Assembly (NCBI GenBank): GCA_964548175.1
Contig: CAZJQS010000006.1
Span: forward strand, 62,001 to 126,000
Reading direction: 5' to 3'
From: JANQPA01 sp964548175
GTDB lineage: Bacteria > Bacteroidota > Bacteroidia > Chitinophagales > Saprospiraceae
DNA: 64,000 nucleotides
Below the pieces are notes generated by a model. It was given only the letters and a program-made list of their open reading frames with translations. It was not told where the DNA came from and did no database searches. The stretch's first letter is position 1, and each line of letters opens with the position of its first letter. This document shows positions 16,883-25,834 of the stretch, piece after piece. A program made the translations under genes and the position numbers.

Positions 16883-19308
16883 CTTTCTACAGCCTGGCCT
16901 TCCGTCTTTACATGTAATTGTTTGCCTAATTCCAGAAATAATCGCTCAAAAGACCGGTCGGGATACTTCATCAGACCGGTCTGGTATTTTTTCAATAAGG
17001 AAAAATACAGGTTTTGGGTTCTCCAGATATCGGGCTCGATATTAATAGACCTGAGGATTTTGAGGATATTCAATACTTTATTGAGCGGCTCAGTGCTTCC
17101 TTGCTCGAGCTCCCCATTATCCAGTTCTTCAAAAATTCGTTCGCTGATCACGAGCTGCAGGGCGTCGGGCTCCGTCAGTTTGATGTTCCACTTTTTAACT
17201 TCTTCGGCAAGCAGCCGGAGCCTGCGGATATTAAGGCCGTTTTCGGCAAAAAACTTATAAAGGTCCTGATTGACGATGAACTGAACGGCGTCCCGGTAAG
17301 CCTGCGGCAAAGGGATCTTACTTTTGGAAATGCCCGTCATCAGTAAATAGTTGTCATTGTATATTTCCCGAAACAATACCTCTATCTTGTTAAGGCTCTC
17401 GTCGGTGATCTGCTTGAGTATTTTCCGTTTTTCATCTCTGAACAGCTGTCTTATGGTAAAATGCTCAGAGTGAAAATAACGTTGCATATGAGCGATCACA
17501 TTTCCCAGGTTGGCGTTCCGGAACGACTGCAGGACATCTTCTTCCATTTTTCTGAAACGCTCCTCAGGCATTTCCGTGGTAATGTATCCGATCATATTTT
17601 GCTGCCCCAGGTACAAAACCGCAAAGCCGAAATGCTTTTTGGAATGGGTGATCTTGGACTTCAGGTCTATCCGGCCGACCGCCAGTTTTTGTATCCCTGC
17701 TTCGAGTAGGTCAAAAGCTCTGATGTCAGAAATAAAATTGAAAAATTCCAGATGCTCAGGATGCTCCTCAAATAGTGAGGATGCGGCATAATGCATGCCT
17801 ACCCTTTCCAGGTCGGCTCTGGCAGGCATAACGTGTTCTTCATAACTTCCTGCGCCGTTTTCGTAGACATTGCTGGGGATATTTCTCAGCTTTTCCAGAA
17901 AAGTCTCGTGCAGATCCAAGTCGGAGACCTGACGGGCATAATAGATGACGCGGTTTGCGTATTGCAGGATTTGGTTGGTTTCCAAACCTGAGATCTCATC
18001 AAAGAACCATCCGCAGCTGGTATACATGAGCATGGCATTGCGTTGCATCTCCAGTAACCTCAGCAAGGTGGTTTTTTCGGTTTCGCTGATCTTTCGTTTG
18101 ACACGTTGTTGAATGAAGTCCTCAATATTCTGTTCTGAACGGTCGAGGATAACCTTGATGTAATCATTACGAACTTGCCAGATATTGTCAAAGTAAAGGC
18201 CACCCACCGTTTCAAAAACAGGCCGGATGATGTTGCTCAACCAGTCGAGCGTAGCCCGCAGAGGAGCCCTCCAGCTTTGGTTCCAGCCCGGATGACCGCC
18301 GGAATTACATCCGCAATCAGTGCGCCACCGTTCCACTCCATGGACGCAGCTCCAGGAACTGTTCTCATGGATCTGGGCCTCATATTCGACTGGAAAAAGG
18401 TCAAGGTAAGCACCGTAGTTGATGACTTTCGCCATCCGGTTTTCTTCAATGTGGTTAATGCAGTCGGCCAGCGCCATTTCTCCGTGGCGGTGATGATGGC
18501 CGTAGCTCTCCCCATCGGTGGCGATATGTACCAGTTGAGGACCTTCGTTTTGAGGATCAAAGGAGTGCATAAGGCTTTGAGCGAAATGTTTGCCGTTGTT
18601 CAGGTATCCGTCAAAAGCTACTCCGCGGGAGTTAGGACCGTGGTAAAAGAACAGCACGATCTTTTTGCCCGATGGTAGATGACAGTTATAGGGGCGGCGC
18701 GGATCAATGGTGTGTTCGTTGACCGCATGCCATTCCTTCTGGCCTGTCTTCCTGAAAGCTTTAGCCTGCCGGGGCGCCAGAATGGTGAATTTAATGCCGT
18801 GCCTGGCCATCAGTTCGAGGCTTTCGGTGTCAACCGCCGTTTCCGGTAGCCACATTCCTTCCGGTTTTCTTCCGAAACGGCGCCTGAAATCCTCAATGCC
18901 CCAGATGATCTGCGTTTCCTTATCTCTGGCGTCCGCCAGCGGGAGGATCATATGGTTGTACGCCTGAGCAATGGCGGAGCCGTGGCCGTTGAAGTTTTGC
19001 CTGCTGATCTTATCCGCTTCTAGTATGGCCTGATAAGTCGACGGGTCTTCTTTTTCCATCCAGGACAACAGGGTAGGCCCGAAGTTGAAACTTATCTTGG
19101 TATAGTTATTTATAATGCGAATGATGTTCTTGCCGTGATCTTCAATTCTGGCTGCTGCATTCGGAGCATAACACTCAAAATTGATGCGGTGGTTCCAATC
19201 GTGGAATGGCGCTGCCGAGTCTTGCATCTCCACCACTTCGAGCCAGGCATTTTCCCGCGGAGGCTGATAGAAATGACCATGAATGCAAATAAATTTGTTG
19301 TTAGACAT
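16879..19308 (-). CDS. DUF3536-containing glycoside hydrolase family 57-like protein
   Basis: The product from ATG 19308 has 809 residues. The N-terminus ICIHGHFYQPPRENAWLEVVE is the classic GH57 opening; later motifs include EGMWLPETAVDTESLELM (catalytic Glu region typical of GH57), VLFFYHGPNSRGVAFD, ATDGESYGHHHRHGE and SSWSCVHGVERWRTDCGC. The C-terminal half is the helical DUF3536 region. There is no signal peptide, so it acts inside the cell, probably on alpha-glucans (amylase, branching or transferase activity). An in-frame TTG at 19320 would add four residues but the ATG begins the conserved sequence. It converges on the LpxH-like gene with overlapping stop codons. Confidence 0.88.
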   Translation of the reverse strand: MSNNKFICIHGHFYQPPRENAWLEVVEMQDSAAPFHDWNHRINFECYAPNAAARIEDHGKNIIRIINNYTKISFNFGPTLLSWMEKEDPSTYQAILEADKISRQNFNGHGSAIAQAYNHMILPLADARDKETQIIWGIEDFRRRFGRKPEGMWLPETAVDTESLELMARHGIKFTILAPRQAKAFRKTGQKEWHAVNEHTIDPRRPYNCHLPSGKKIVLFFYHGPNSRGVAFDGYLNNGKHFAQSLMHSFDPQNEGPQLVHIATDGESYGHHHRHGEMALADCINHIEENRMAKVINYGAYLDLFPVEYEAQIHENSSWSCVHGVERWRTDCGCNSGGHPGWNQSWRAPLRATLDWLSNIIRPVFETVGGLYFDNIWQVRNDYIKVILDRSEQNIEDFIQQRVKRKISETEKTTLLRLLEMQRNAMLMYTSCGWFFDEISGLETNQILQYANRVIYYARQVSDLDLHETFLEKLRNIPSNVYENGAGSYEEHVMPARADLERVGMHYAASSLFEEHPEHLEFFNFISDIRAFDLLEAGIQKLAVGRIDLKSKITHSKKHFGFAVLYLGQQNMIGYITTEMPEERFRKMEEDVLQSFRNANLGNVIAHMQRYFHSEHFTIRQLFRDEKRKILKQITDESLNKIEVLFREIYNDNYLLMTGISKSKIPLPQAYRDAVQFIVNQDLYKFFAENGLNIRRLRLLAEEVKKWNIKLTEPDALQLVISERIFEELDNGELEQGSTEPLNKVLNILKILRSINIEPDIWRTQNLYFSLLKKYQTGLMKYPDRSFERLFLELGKQLHVKTEGQAVES

Positions 19309-19472
19309 GATTTGTTGCAATTATTGTTCGACCTTATTACAAAGGGCTGATCATTAATTTTGTTCTAAGAAAAGCATTTTTTAACTAATAGTGTTAAAGT
19401 AACACGAATATATTTTTCCACATCAGGTCGCACTTTTTTGGTCTTATAAAATCTTTAACACACCCTGAACCA

Positions 19473-19501
19473 TTTGCTCCATTGATAACTTTCTATATTT
19501 G
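19473..19501 (+). promoter_or_regulatory. Bacteroidota promoter for the PIG-L gene
   Basis: TTTG at 19473-19476 and TATATTTG at 19494-19501, spaced 17 nt, match the -33/-7 consensus well. The predicted start of transcription near 19507 leaves a leader of about 120 nt before ATG 19627. It excludes the upstream in-frame GTG at 19501, which is part of the -7 box. The rest of the 318-bp divergent gap (19309-19626) holds nothing else I recognise. Confidence 0.65.
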
Positions 19502-19626
19502 TGAGCATTGAACGGGGGGTGTATAAAAAGAATTTTATCAACCGAACGAAGGAGCGCGATTATTTTTTTAACCCGCTGCAGGCGTCGGATATCTCTGATG
19601 ATACTTTCATACAAACAAACACGCTT

Positions 19627-22152
19627 ATGCTATACAATCGATTACTTTCAGGATTGGTTCTGTTAATTTTGCTGCTTTTTTCTATTCCCTTCCAGGCTCA
19701 GGCGCCTGAGAAAATGAATTCAGCGGAGATCCATGAAGCGATAAAAAAGCTCAATTTTCTGGGCTCCGCCCTTTTCGTAGCTGCACACCCTGATGACGAA
19801 AATACCCGAATGATCGCCTACCTGTCGAATGAGGTCAAGGCTAATGTAGCCTATCTCTCGCTGACCAGGGGCGATGGCGGCCAGAACCTGATCGGCCCCG
19901 AGATCAGGGAACTGCTGGGCATTATCCGTACACAGGAACTGCTGGCGGCTCGACGGGTGGACGGCGGCAGCCAGCTTTTTACACGAGCTAATGATTTCGG
20001 GTATTCCAAGCATCCGGATGAAACCTTAAATATTTGGGACAAGGATAAGGTGCTTTCCGATGTCGTCTGGGCAATTCGCAAATGGAGGCCGGATGTGATC
20101 ATCAACCGCTTCGATCATCGGTCTTCCGGCAGCACACATGGGCACCATACGGCTTCGGCTATGCTTTCCGTTGAGGCTTTTGATAGGGTCAACGATCCTG
20201 AGGTGTATCCCGAACAGCTTCAATATGTGGAGCCCTGGCAACCCGAACGCCTTTTCTTCAATACCTCCTGGTGGTTTTACGGGAGCCAGGAAGCTTTCGA
20301 GAAGGCAGATAAGTCCAGGCTGATGAGTGTGGATGTAGGGGTGTTTTATCCTGCGATGGGCAAGTCCAATACCGAAATTGCCGCAGAAAGCCGAAGCATG
20401 CACAAATGCCAGGGCTTTGGCTCCAGCGGCTCCAGGGGTTCCGAAATGGAATACCTGGAGATCATTAAAGGAACGCTTCCTGAGGGGAAAGAAGACCTTT
20501 TTGCCGGCATTAACACCTCCTGGACGCGCGTGGAAGGCGGCGCACCCATCGGAAAAATACTGGAAAGGGTGGAAGTAGAATTTCAGCACAACCAGCCGGC
20601 CGCCAGCGTGCCGGATCTGATGAAAGCTTACAAACTGATCCGCTCCTTACCCGATAGCTACTGGAAGCGTGTCAAAGAAGCCGAAATTAAAAAAGTAATT
20701 GCCGCTTGCCTGGCGCTATACCTCGAGGTCACTGCAGATGATTTCTCCTCCACACCAGGCGAAGTGGTGGAACTGGAATTTGAAGCCATTAATCGTTCCA
20801 ATATCGCCGTCAAACTGGAATCCGTGAAAATACTTCCTCAGCAGAAGGATAGCTCCCTAAACATGACGCTCAACTTCAATGAGTCAAATAAGTTTTGGAC
20901 AACTGTGAAACTTCCCGATGACATGGCCTACACCAACCCTTACTGGCTTAATGAGGAAGGCTCCCTGGGCGTATACAAAGTAAAGGATCAACAACTCAGA
21001 GGACTGCCCGAGACTCCCAGGGTTTTCAAGGCGGAGTTCCGCCTTAAAGTAGCCGGAACGACTATGATGCTGGAAAGAGAGGTCGTGTTTAAAAGAACCG
21101 ATCCCGTGGACGGGGAAGTCTATCGGCCCTTTGAAGTCACTCCTCCGGTTTTTGCCAACCTTTCCGAAAAAGTCATCCTTTTCGCCAATCAACCTTCCAA
21201 GCAAGTCAGCCTGATCGTGAAGGCCGGCAAAGCCGGTATCCAGGGAAGCGTTAGCCTGGAACTGCCTCAGGGCTGGAGCGCCAATCCCGAATCGATCGCT
21301 TTTGACCTGAAGCTGAAAGGGGAGGAAAAAAGAGTGGCCTTCGAGCTTTATCCTCCCGAGGAGCAAAGCGAAGGCCACCTCCGGCCGATCGTCACTCTCG
21401 ACGGCAAAGAATATAATAAAGAACTGGTCCTGATCGAATACGATCACATTCCTACTCAGACCATCATCCAGGAATCCAAGGCCAAGGTCGTAAAAGTCAA
21501 CCTTCAAAAAGCAGGCAACCGCATCGGCTACGTTATGGGCGCAGGCGATGAGATTCCCACCAGCCTCGAACAGATCGGCTATGAAGTGACCTTGCTGGAA
21601 GACCGGGATATGACGGTTGAGCACCTCAGCAGCTTCGATGCGATCATCATGGGCGTGCGGGCCTATAACACCCAGGAACGCCTTCGCTTTCATCAGCCCA
21701 AATTACTCGAATACGTGAAAAACGGAGGTAACCTGGTCGTTCAGTACAATACCAATCGCGGACTTGTCCTCCCAATGGAAAAGATCGGCCCCTATCCTCT
21801 GAAAATCTCTCGTGACCGTGTGGCCGTAGAAGAAGCAGAAATCCGCTTTTTACTCCCCGATCACCCCGTCCTAAACACGCCCAACAAAATTACCCAAAAA
21901 GATTTCGAGAATTGGGTGCAGGAAAGAGGCCTCTATTTCCCTGATGAATGGGATGATCACTATCAGGCCATCCTTTCTTCCAATGACCCCGGGGAACCGG
22001 CTCGTGACGGCGGTCTGCTGATCGCCGAATACGGTAATGGCTTTTTCGTCTATACCGGCTATTCCTGGTTTAGGGAACTGCCGGCCGGAGTGCCCGGAGC
22101 ATTCCGACTGTTCGCAAACTTGATCTCCCTCGGGAAGGAAAGTAAACCCTGA
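19627..22152 (+). CDS. secreted PIG-L family deacetylase with C-terminal ThuA/GATase-like domain
   Basis: The start at ATG 19627 gives a clean signal peptide (MLYNRLLSGLVLLILLLFSI, cleavage after FQAQ) and 841 residues. The PIG-L/LmbE domain carries the zinc motif AHPDDEN, the substrate loop LTRGDGGQNLIG, and the third ligand in HGHHTAS. Middle beta domains (about 400-640) resemble NEW3-type Ig folds. The C-terminal section with FDAIIMGVRAYNT and YVKNGGNLVVQYNTN resembles a glutamine-amidotransferase-like fold. The family removes N-acetyl groups from sugars; the extracellular substrate is unknown. A hairpin terminator with an inserted palindrome follows. Confidence 0.88.
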   Translation: MLYNRLLSGLVLLILLLFSIPFQAQAPEKMNSAEIHEAIKKLNFLGSALFVAAHPDDENTRMIAYLSNEVKANVAYLSLTRGDGGQNLIGPEIRELLGIIRTQELLAARRVDGGSQLFTRANDFGYSKHPDETLNIWDKDKVLSDVVWAIRKWRPDVIINRFDHRSSGSTHGHHTASAMLSVEAFDRVNDPEVYPEQLQYVEPWQPERLFFNTSWWFYGSQEAFEKADKSRLMSVDVGVFYPAMGKSNTEIAAESRSMHKCQGFGSSGSRGSEMEYLEIIKGTLPEGKEDLFAGINTSWTRVEGGAPIGKILERVEVEFQHNQPAASVPDLMKAYKLIRSLPDSYWKRVKEAEIKKVIAACLALYLEVTADDFSSTPGEVVELEFEAINRSNIAVKLESVKILPQQKDSSLNMTLNFNESNKFWTTVKLPDDMAYTNPYWLNEEGSLGVYKVKDQQLRGLPETPRVFKAEFRLKVAGTTMMLEREVVFKRTDPVDGEVYRPFEVTPPVFANLSEKVILFANQPSKQVSLIVKAGKAGIQGSVSLELPQGWSANPESIAFDLKLKGEEKRVAFELYPPEEQSEGHLRPIVTLDGKEYNKELVLIEYDHIPTQTIIQESKAKVVKVNLQKAGNRIGYVMGAGDEIPTSLEQIGYEVTLLEDRDMTVEHLSSFDAIIMGVRAYNTQERLRFHQPKLLEYVKNGGNLVVQYNTNRGLVLPMEKIGPYPLKISRDRVAVEEAEIRFLLPDHPVLNTPNKITQKDFENWVQERGLYFPDEWDDHYQAILSSNDPGEPARDGGLLIAEYGNGFFVYTGYSWFRELPAGVPGAFRLFANLISLGKESKP

Positions 22153-22159
22153 AACTGGA

Positions 22160-22254
22160 GAGGCTCGGGGTTGTGTAAAAAATCAGCTACTTCTCCCGCC
22201 TGACGGCCGTCAGGCGGGAATAGTATGAAGACTTTTTACATAACCCCGAGCCTC
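22160..22254 (+). terminator. terminator whose loop contains a palindromic element
   Basis: GAGGCTCGGGGTT (22160-22172) pairs with AACCCCGAGCCTC (22242-22254) and a T run follows, as in an intrinsic terminator for the PIG-L gene. Inside lies the family arm TGTGTAAAAAATC.../GACTTTTTACA and a perfect central palindrome CCCGCCTGACGG/CCGTCAGGCGGG. It looks like a palindrome nested in the loop of a pre-existing terminator. Confidence 0.8.
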
Positions 22255-22337
22255 TTTTTAAATATCTTCCATCCGTTAATATTTGTTAAAAACTTCTTGA
22301 CTCCCCCTTATAAATCTATTTTTAGCTTTAAAAAGGT

Positions 22338-22481
22338 ATGGAAATGAACGAAAATGAACCTATAGACCAGGAAAACGGCCCACCTATCTTTAAATCCTGG
22401 AACCAGATGTACGCCTTTGTACTTATTCTTCACGCCATTATTATTTTTTTGTTTTACCTTTTTACGCAGGCCTATGCCTGA
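22338..22481 (+). CDS. 47-residue single-pass membrane protein upstream of the symporter
   Basis: ATG 22338 to TGA 22481 encodes an acidic N-terminus (MEMNENEPIDQENGPPIFKS) followed by WNQMYAFVLILHAIIIFLFY and LFTQAYA, one strong transmembrane helix. It ends 44 bp before the Na+/solute symporter on the same strand and starts right after an AAAAAGGT ribosome-binding-like stretch. The arrangement suggests a small accessory subunit of the transporter, by analogy with small companions of other SSS carriers. No homologue is claimed. Confidence 0.72.
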   Translation: MEMNENEPIDQENGPPIFKSWNQMYAFVLILHAIIIFLFYLFTQAYA

Positions 22482-22525
22482 ATTCAGTGTGACCTTAACC
22501 TATATTCAACCGAAAAAAAATCGTA

Positions 22526-24229
22526 ATGCATTTATTAGACTGGATCGTTATGTTGGGAACCCTTTTTGCCATTGTAGCTTACGGGGTTTGGAAAACGCGC
22601 TCTGTAAAAAGCGTTCAATCATACCTGCTGGGCGACCGCGACCTTCCCTGGTGGACGATCGGCCTCTCTATTATGGCTACACAGGCCAGCGCTATCACCT
22701 TCTTGTCCACTCCCGGCCAGGCTTATGAAGACGGTATGCGTTTTGCCCAGTTTTATTTTGGCCTTCCAGTGGCCATGGTCTTTCTGAGCATCTTCGTTCT
22801 GCCTATTTATTACCGATTGAAAGTATATACTGCTTACGAATACCTGGAAGGTCGCTTTGATCTGAAAACCAGAACCATGACCGCCATTTTGTTCCTTCTG
22901 CAAAGAGGACTGGCTGCCGGGTTGACCATTTACGCTCCTGCCATTATTTTATCTTCCATTCTGGACTGGCCATTGACGCCTACAACCTTATTCATCGGGG
23001 TGGTCGTCATTTTTTATACCGTTATCGGAGGAACCAAGGCGGTGAGCGTGACCCAAAAACAACAAATGATCGTGATCCTGACCGGTATGTTCCTGGCCGC
23101 TGTTATACTGGTCTTCAAATTGCCTTCCGATGTGAGCTTTGGCGAAGCCGTGGGGATAGCCGGCAAGATGGGTAAACTGAATGTAGTGGATTTTGAATTT
23201 GACCTTTCCAATCGGTACACCTTCTGGTCGGGCATGCTGGGAGGCGTCTTTCTCTTCCTTTCTTATTTTGGCACCGACCAGTCGCAGGTTCAACGGTATC
23301 TGTCCGGCAAATCTCTGGCGGAAAGCCGGTTGGGGCTTTTATTTAATGGCATTTTGAAGGTGCCCATGCAGTTCCTGGTACTTTTCGTAGGCATCCTGGT
23401 GTTTGTTTTTTTTCAATTCAATCATCCGCCGGTCCATTTTAATACAGCTAATGTGAAAAACCTGGCGGGAACCCCCTATCAGGAAGAATTTAATCGTTAT
23501 CAGGAAGCTTATGGTGAGTTGAATGAAGAGAAAGAAGGAGAAATTCGCCAGATGATACAGGCCTTGCGAGCCGAGGATGACGCCACTTTGAGTCTGGCGC
23601 AAGGTCGATATGAAACCATCCTGGAAGAGGAGAACCGCATCCGTGAGGAGGTGAAAACCCTGATCTCTGAACAAAACCCTGCTGCAAAAACTGAAGATAT
23701 GGACTACGTCTTTATCACTTTCGTGACTACCTATCTTCCGATCGGATTAGTCGGCTTGCTGCTGGCCGTGATCTTTTCGGCGGCGATGTCCTCAACTTCG
23801 TCAGAGCTTAATGCCCTGGCCACGACTACGGTGATCGACATCTATCGCCGCTCCCTTGCCCCGGATAGAACAGACCATCATTATTTTCAGGCCTCAAAAA
23901 TATTTACCATCATCTGGGGCGCTATTGCGCTGCTTTTTGCCCTGATCGCAAACCTGTTTGATAACCTGATCGAAGCAGTCAATATCATTGGGTCGCTCTT
24001 TTACGGGGTCATCCTAGGGATCTTTATCGTGGCCTTTTTTATGAAAAAAATCAAAGGCAACGCCGTTTTCCTGGCTGCCATCGTTGGAGAGATCATCGTT
24101 CTGATCATCTTTGCACTGGATAACTATGGATACATTTCCATCGCCTACCTTTGGTTGAACCTGATCGGTTGTTTACTGGTAATGATCCTGTCTGCTGCGT
24201 TCGGATGGATAAGGAATGGATTGAAATAA
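22526..24229 (+). CDS. sodium:solute symporter (SSS family)
   Basis: The 567-residue inner membrane protein has the start MHLLDWIVMLGTLFAIVAYG and about 13 hydrophobic helices. The family signature is clear in YLLGDRDLPWWTIGLSIMATQASAITFLSTPG (helix 2 with Na+-binding Ser/Thr), in GGTKAVSVTQKQQ, and in AAMSSTSSELNALATTTVIDIYRR. An extra hydrophilic stretch of about 90 residues (roughly 300-390, rich in Glu) sits between helices 8 and 9. The transported solute is not predictable from sequence alone. It forms an operon with the tiny membrane protein before it. Confidence 0.93.
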   Translation: MHLLDWIVMLGTLFAIVAYGVWKTRSVKSVQSYLLGDRDLPWWTIGLSIMATQASAITFLSTPGQAYEDGMRFAQFYFGLPVAMVFLSIFVLPIYYRLKVYTAYEYLEGRFDLKTRTMTAILFLLQRGLAAGLTIYAPAIILSSILDWPLTPTTLFIGVVVIFYTVIGGTKAVSVTQKQQMIVILTGMFLAAVILVFKLPSDVSFGEAVGIAGKMGKLNVVDFEFDLSNRYTFWSGMLGGVFLFLSYFGTDQSQVQRYLSGKSLAESRLGLLFNGILKVPMQFLVLFVGILVFVFFQFNHPPVHFNTANVKNLAGTPYQEEFNRYQEAYGELNEEKEGEIRQMIQALRAEDDATLSLAQGRYETILEEENRIREEVKTLISEQNPAAKTEDMDYVFITFVTTYLPIGLVGLLLAVIFSAAMSSTSSELNALATTTVIDIYRRSLAPDRTDHHYFQASKIFTIIWGAIALLFALIANLFDNLIEAVNIIGSLFYGVILGIFIVAFFMKKIKGNAVFLAAIVGEIIVLIIFALDNYGYISIAYLWLNLIGCLLVMILSAAFGWIRNGLK

Positions 24230-24249
24230 GAAAAGCCGGGCAGACCGGC

Positions 24250-24289
24250 AAGCTAATTTTGTCCGGGATTATTCCGGCGAAATTAGCTT
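24250..24289. terminator. bidirectional palindrome overlapping the 3' end of the lipoprotein gene
   Basis: AAGCTAATTT (24250-24259) pairs with AAATTAGCTT (24280-24289), with inner CCGG/CCGG. It separates the convergent symporter and lipoprotein genes, and its right arm includes the last codons of the lipoprotein gene (stop at 24269-24271). Confidence 0.65.
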
Positions 24290-25078
24290 AACCATCTTCC
24301 AGCCTTCAGGTGTTTTTTGAAAACTTAACTGTTGTTGTTCTGGACGGCCGATAAACTTACCCCAGATAAACCCTTCTACTTCGTCCTGGGTTTTGACTTT
24401 GATCCATGGGAAGGTCTCTTCGTCAATGGTAGTGCTATCGGTGGTTTCTTCCAAAACCCATACAATGTCATAAGAAACGACCGTACTGATCTGGCTGTTC
24501 AAGGCGGGTGCTGATCGCATGCGTACGCCGGCGCCGGTTACCACGCCCCTGTCTTTCATAGGAAGATCTTCCGGAAAAGTCGCTGAAAAATACGGCGCAT
24601 GGAATTGGGTGGTGTTTTGTGTGAACACTCCTCCACTGTTTAATAAATAGGTCAACTGCTTCCACAAAGGAGAGGCCAGTGTGGCGGCTTGCGAAGTTAA
24701 CCCCCAGTATTGAGCAAAAGCACTGAGGCCGCTCTTCTGCTTATTGATCACAACGTTTTCAGCCGTTTTTTCCATCACGAAAAAAATGTCTTTTCGCGCT
24801 ACCGCATCCTGCAGTTGTTCGCGAAAAACGAAGAAAACAGTGTCCAAAGGGGCTTCGTCAACGGGGTAGAGCTTGCCTTTCTCTTTAATCTGATCCGTAG
24901 GAAAAAGCTCCAGCTGTCCTTTAATTCGATTTTGGTAAATAGACCTGATTGAATCCCCGGACAAAATATTTGACCTTTTGGAAGTCAGGCTGTCGGCATA
25001 GCTTTCCCCTTCCTGGTCGGGCCGGCTGCAATGGAGTAGCATTAGATTGATGATCGTTAGTAGCAATAAGGCGCGCAT
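24269..25078 (-). CDS. lipoprotein with C-terminal SH3-like domain
   Basis: The 269-residue product has a signal peptide with lipobox LLHC (Cys17). The central part (80-170) is a mostly helical region with VFFVFREQLQDAVARKD. Residues about 178-250 show a bacterial SH3-like fold: GVVTGAGVRMRSAPALNSQI, VVWVLEE-type strands and PWIKVKTQDEVEGFIWGKFIG. Such domains bind cell-wall or protein ligands. The specific role is unknown. It is convergent with the symporter gene and its 3' end is inside a palindrome. Confidence 0.78.
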   Translation of the reverse strand: MRALLLLTIINLMLLHCSRPDQEGESYADSLTSKRSNILSGDSIRSIYQNRIKGQLELFPTDQIKEKGKLYPVDEAPLDTVFFVFREQLQDAVARKDIFFVMEKTAENVVINKQKSGLSAFAQYWGLTSQAATLASPLWKQLTYLLNSGGVFTQNTTQFHAPYFSATFPEDLPMKDRGVVTGAGVRMRSAPALNSQISTVVSYDIVWVLEETTDSTTIDEETFPWIKVKTQDEVEGFIWGKFIGRPEQQQLSFQKTPEGWKMVKLISPE

Positions 25079-25128
25079 GGTTTTTTGCTACTAGATTAAT
25101 AAAATATTGGGAAGGAAGAAAATAATTT

Positions 25129-25686
25129 TTATTTCCAGTCCCACAAGACCAGCGCCCAGTGGTCGGTGGCGTCCGTATATTCTTTGATCACCTTGAATCC
25201 CATTTTCTCGTGAGCACGTATCGAACGGGGATTACGAGTGGCAATTTCGGTAATGGCATACCGGAAATGTGGCACCATATACTCTCGCATTGTTTCATAT
25301 AAGCCTTTAAACACTCCCTGGCCTCGATAACTTTTTTTGACACAGCATTGGCCAATGACGAAATAATCTGTATCCCTCAATAACTCCCCTTTATATTCGG
25401 TGGTGTTGATCTGCTGGAACATAGGGACGAGAATGGGAATTCTATCCTCCAGCGATTTGAGCATGGTGAGGACATAAGCGATGAGTAAATCACCATCTTT
25501 ACCAATGGTATGTGGGTGAGGGGTGTTCATCTCCTCCAGCAGGGATAGGTCGTGTACGACCGTGACGAAGCCTTCCGATTGAAGCTCTTCCTTAGAGATG
25601 CTGCCTTCCCGGTTTTCGACCTGGAGCTGTATGATTTGTTCCAGGTCTTTTCTATTGGTAGACCGTGTGTAGTGGATCATTGGCAT
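25129..25686 (-). CDS. GNAT family N-acetyltransferase
   Basis: From ATG 25686 the protein has 185 residues starting MPMIHYTRSTNRKDLEQIIQ. The GNAT core is seen in YFVIGQCCVKKSYRGQGVFKGLYETM, where V-x-x-x-x-R-G-x-G-V is the acetyl-CoA pyrophosphate loop, followed by EIATRNPRSIRAHEKMGFKVIKEY, the motif B helix and strand. The open frame extends to 25752, but that adds a Cys-rich unlikely tail. The substrate is unknown; proteins of this type acetylate small amines or protein N-termini. It lies downstream of the peptidase gene without overlap. Confidence 0.85.
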   Translation of the reverse strand: MPMIHYTRSTNRKDLEQIIQLQVENREGSISKEELQSEGFVTVVHDLSLLEEMNTPHPHTIGKDGDLLIAYVLTMLKSLEDRIPILVPMFQQINTTEYKGELLRDTDYFVIGQCCVKKSYRGQGVFKGLYETMREYMVPHFRYAITEIATRNPRSIRAHEKMGFKVIKEYTDATDHWALVLWDWK

Positions 25687-25834
25687 GGCATTTGGCTGTC
25701 TTTTTTGATGCAGAAGAACGCAGCTCCGGCAGATATTCACGGTTTTTAGCATTCAAAACTGCTTAAACCTATTAGATCTGCGTCCCTCTGGGTCAAAAAA
25801 AACAATGAAGATCAGTGTCCAAATAAACACCGGA

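Noticed and set aside
19501..19626. Upstream GTG start extending the PIG-L protein by 42 residues
   Set aside because: The GTG overlaps a perfect -7 promoter box and the extension has no signal-peptide character, whereas ATG 19627 gives a clean signal peptide.
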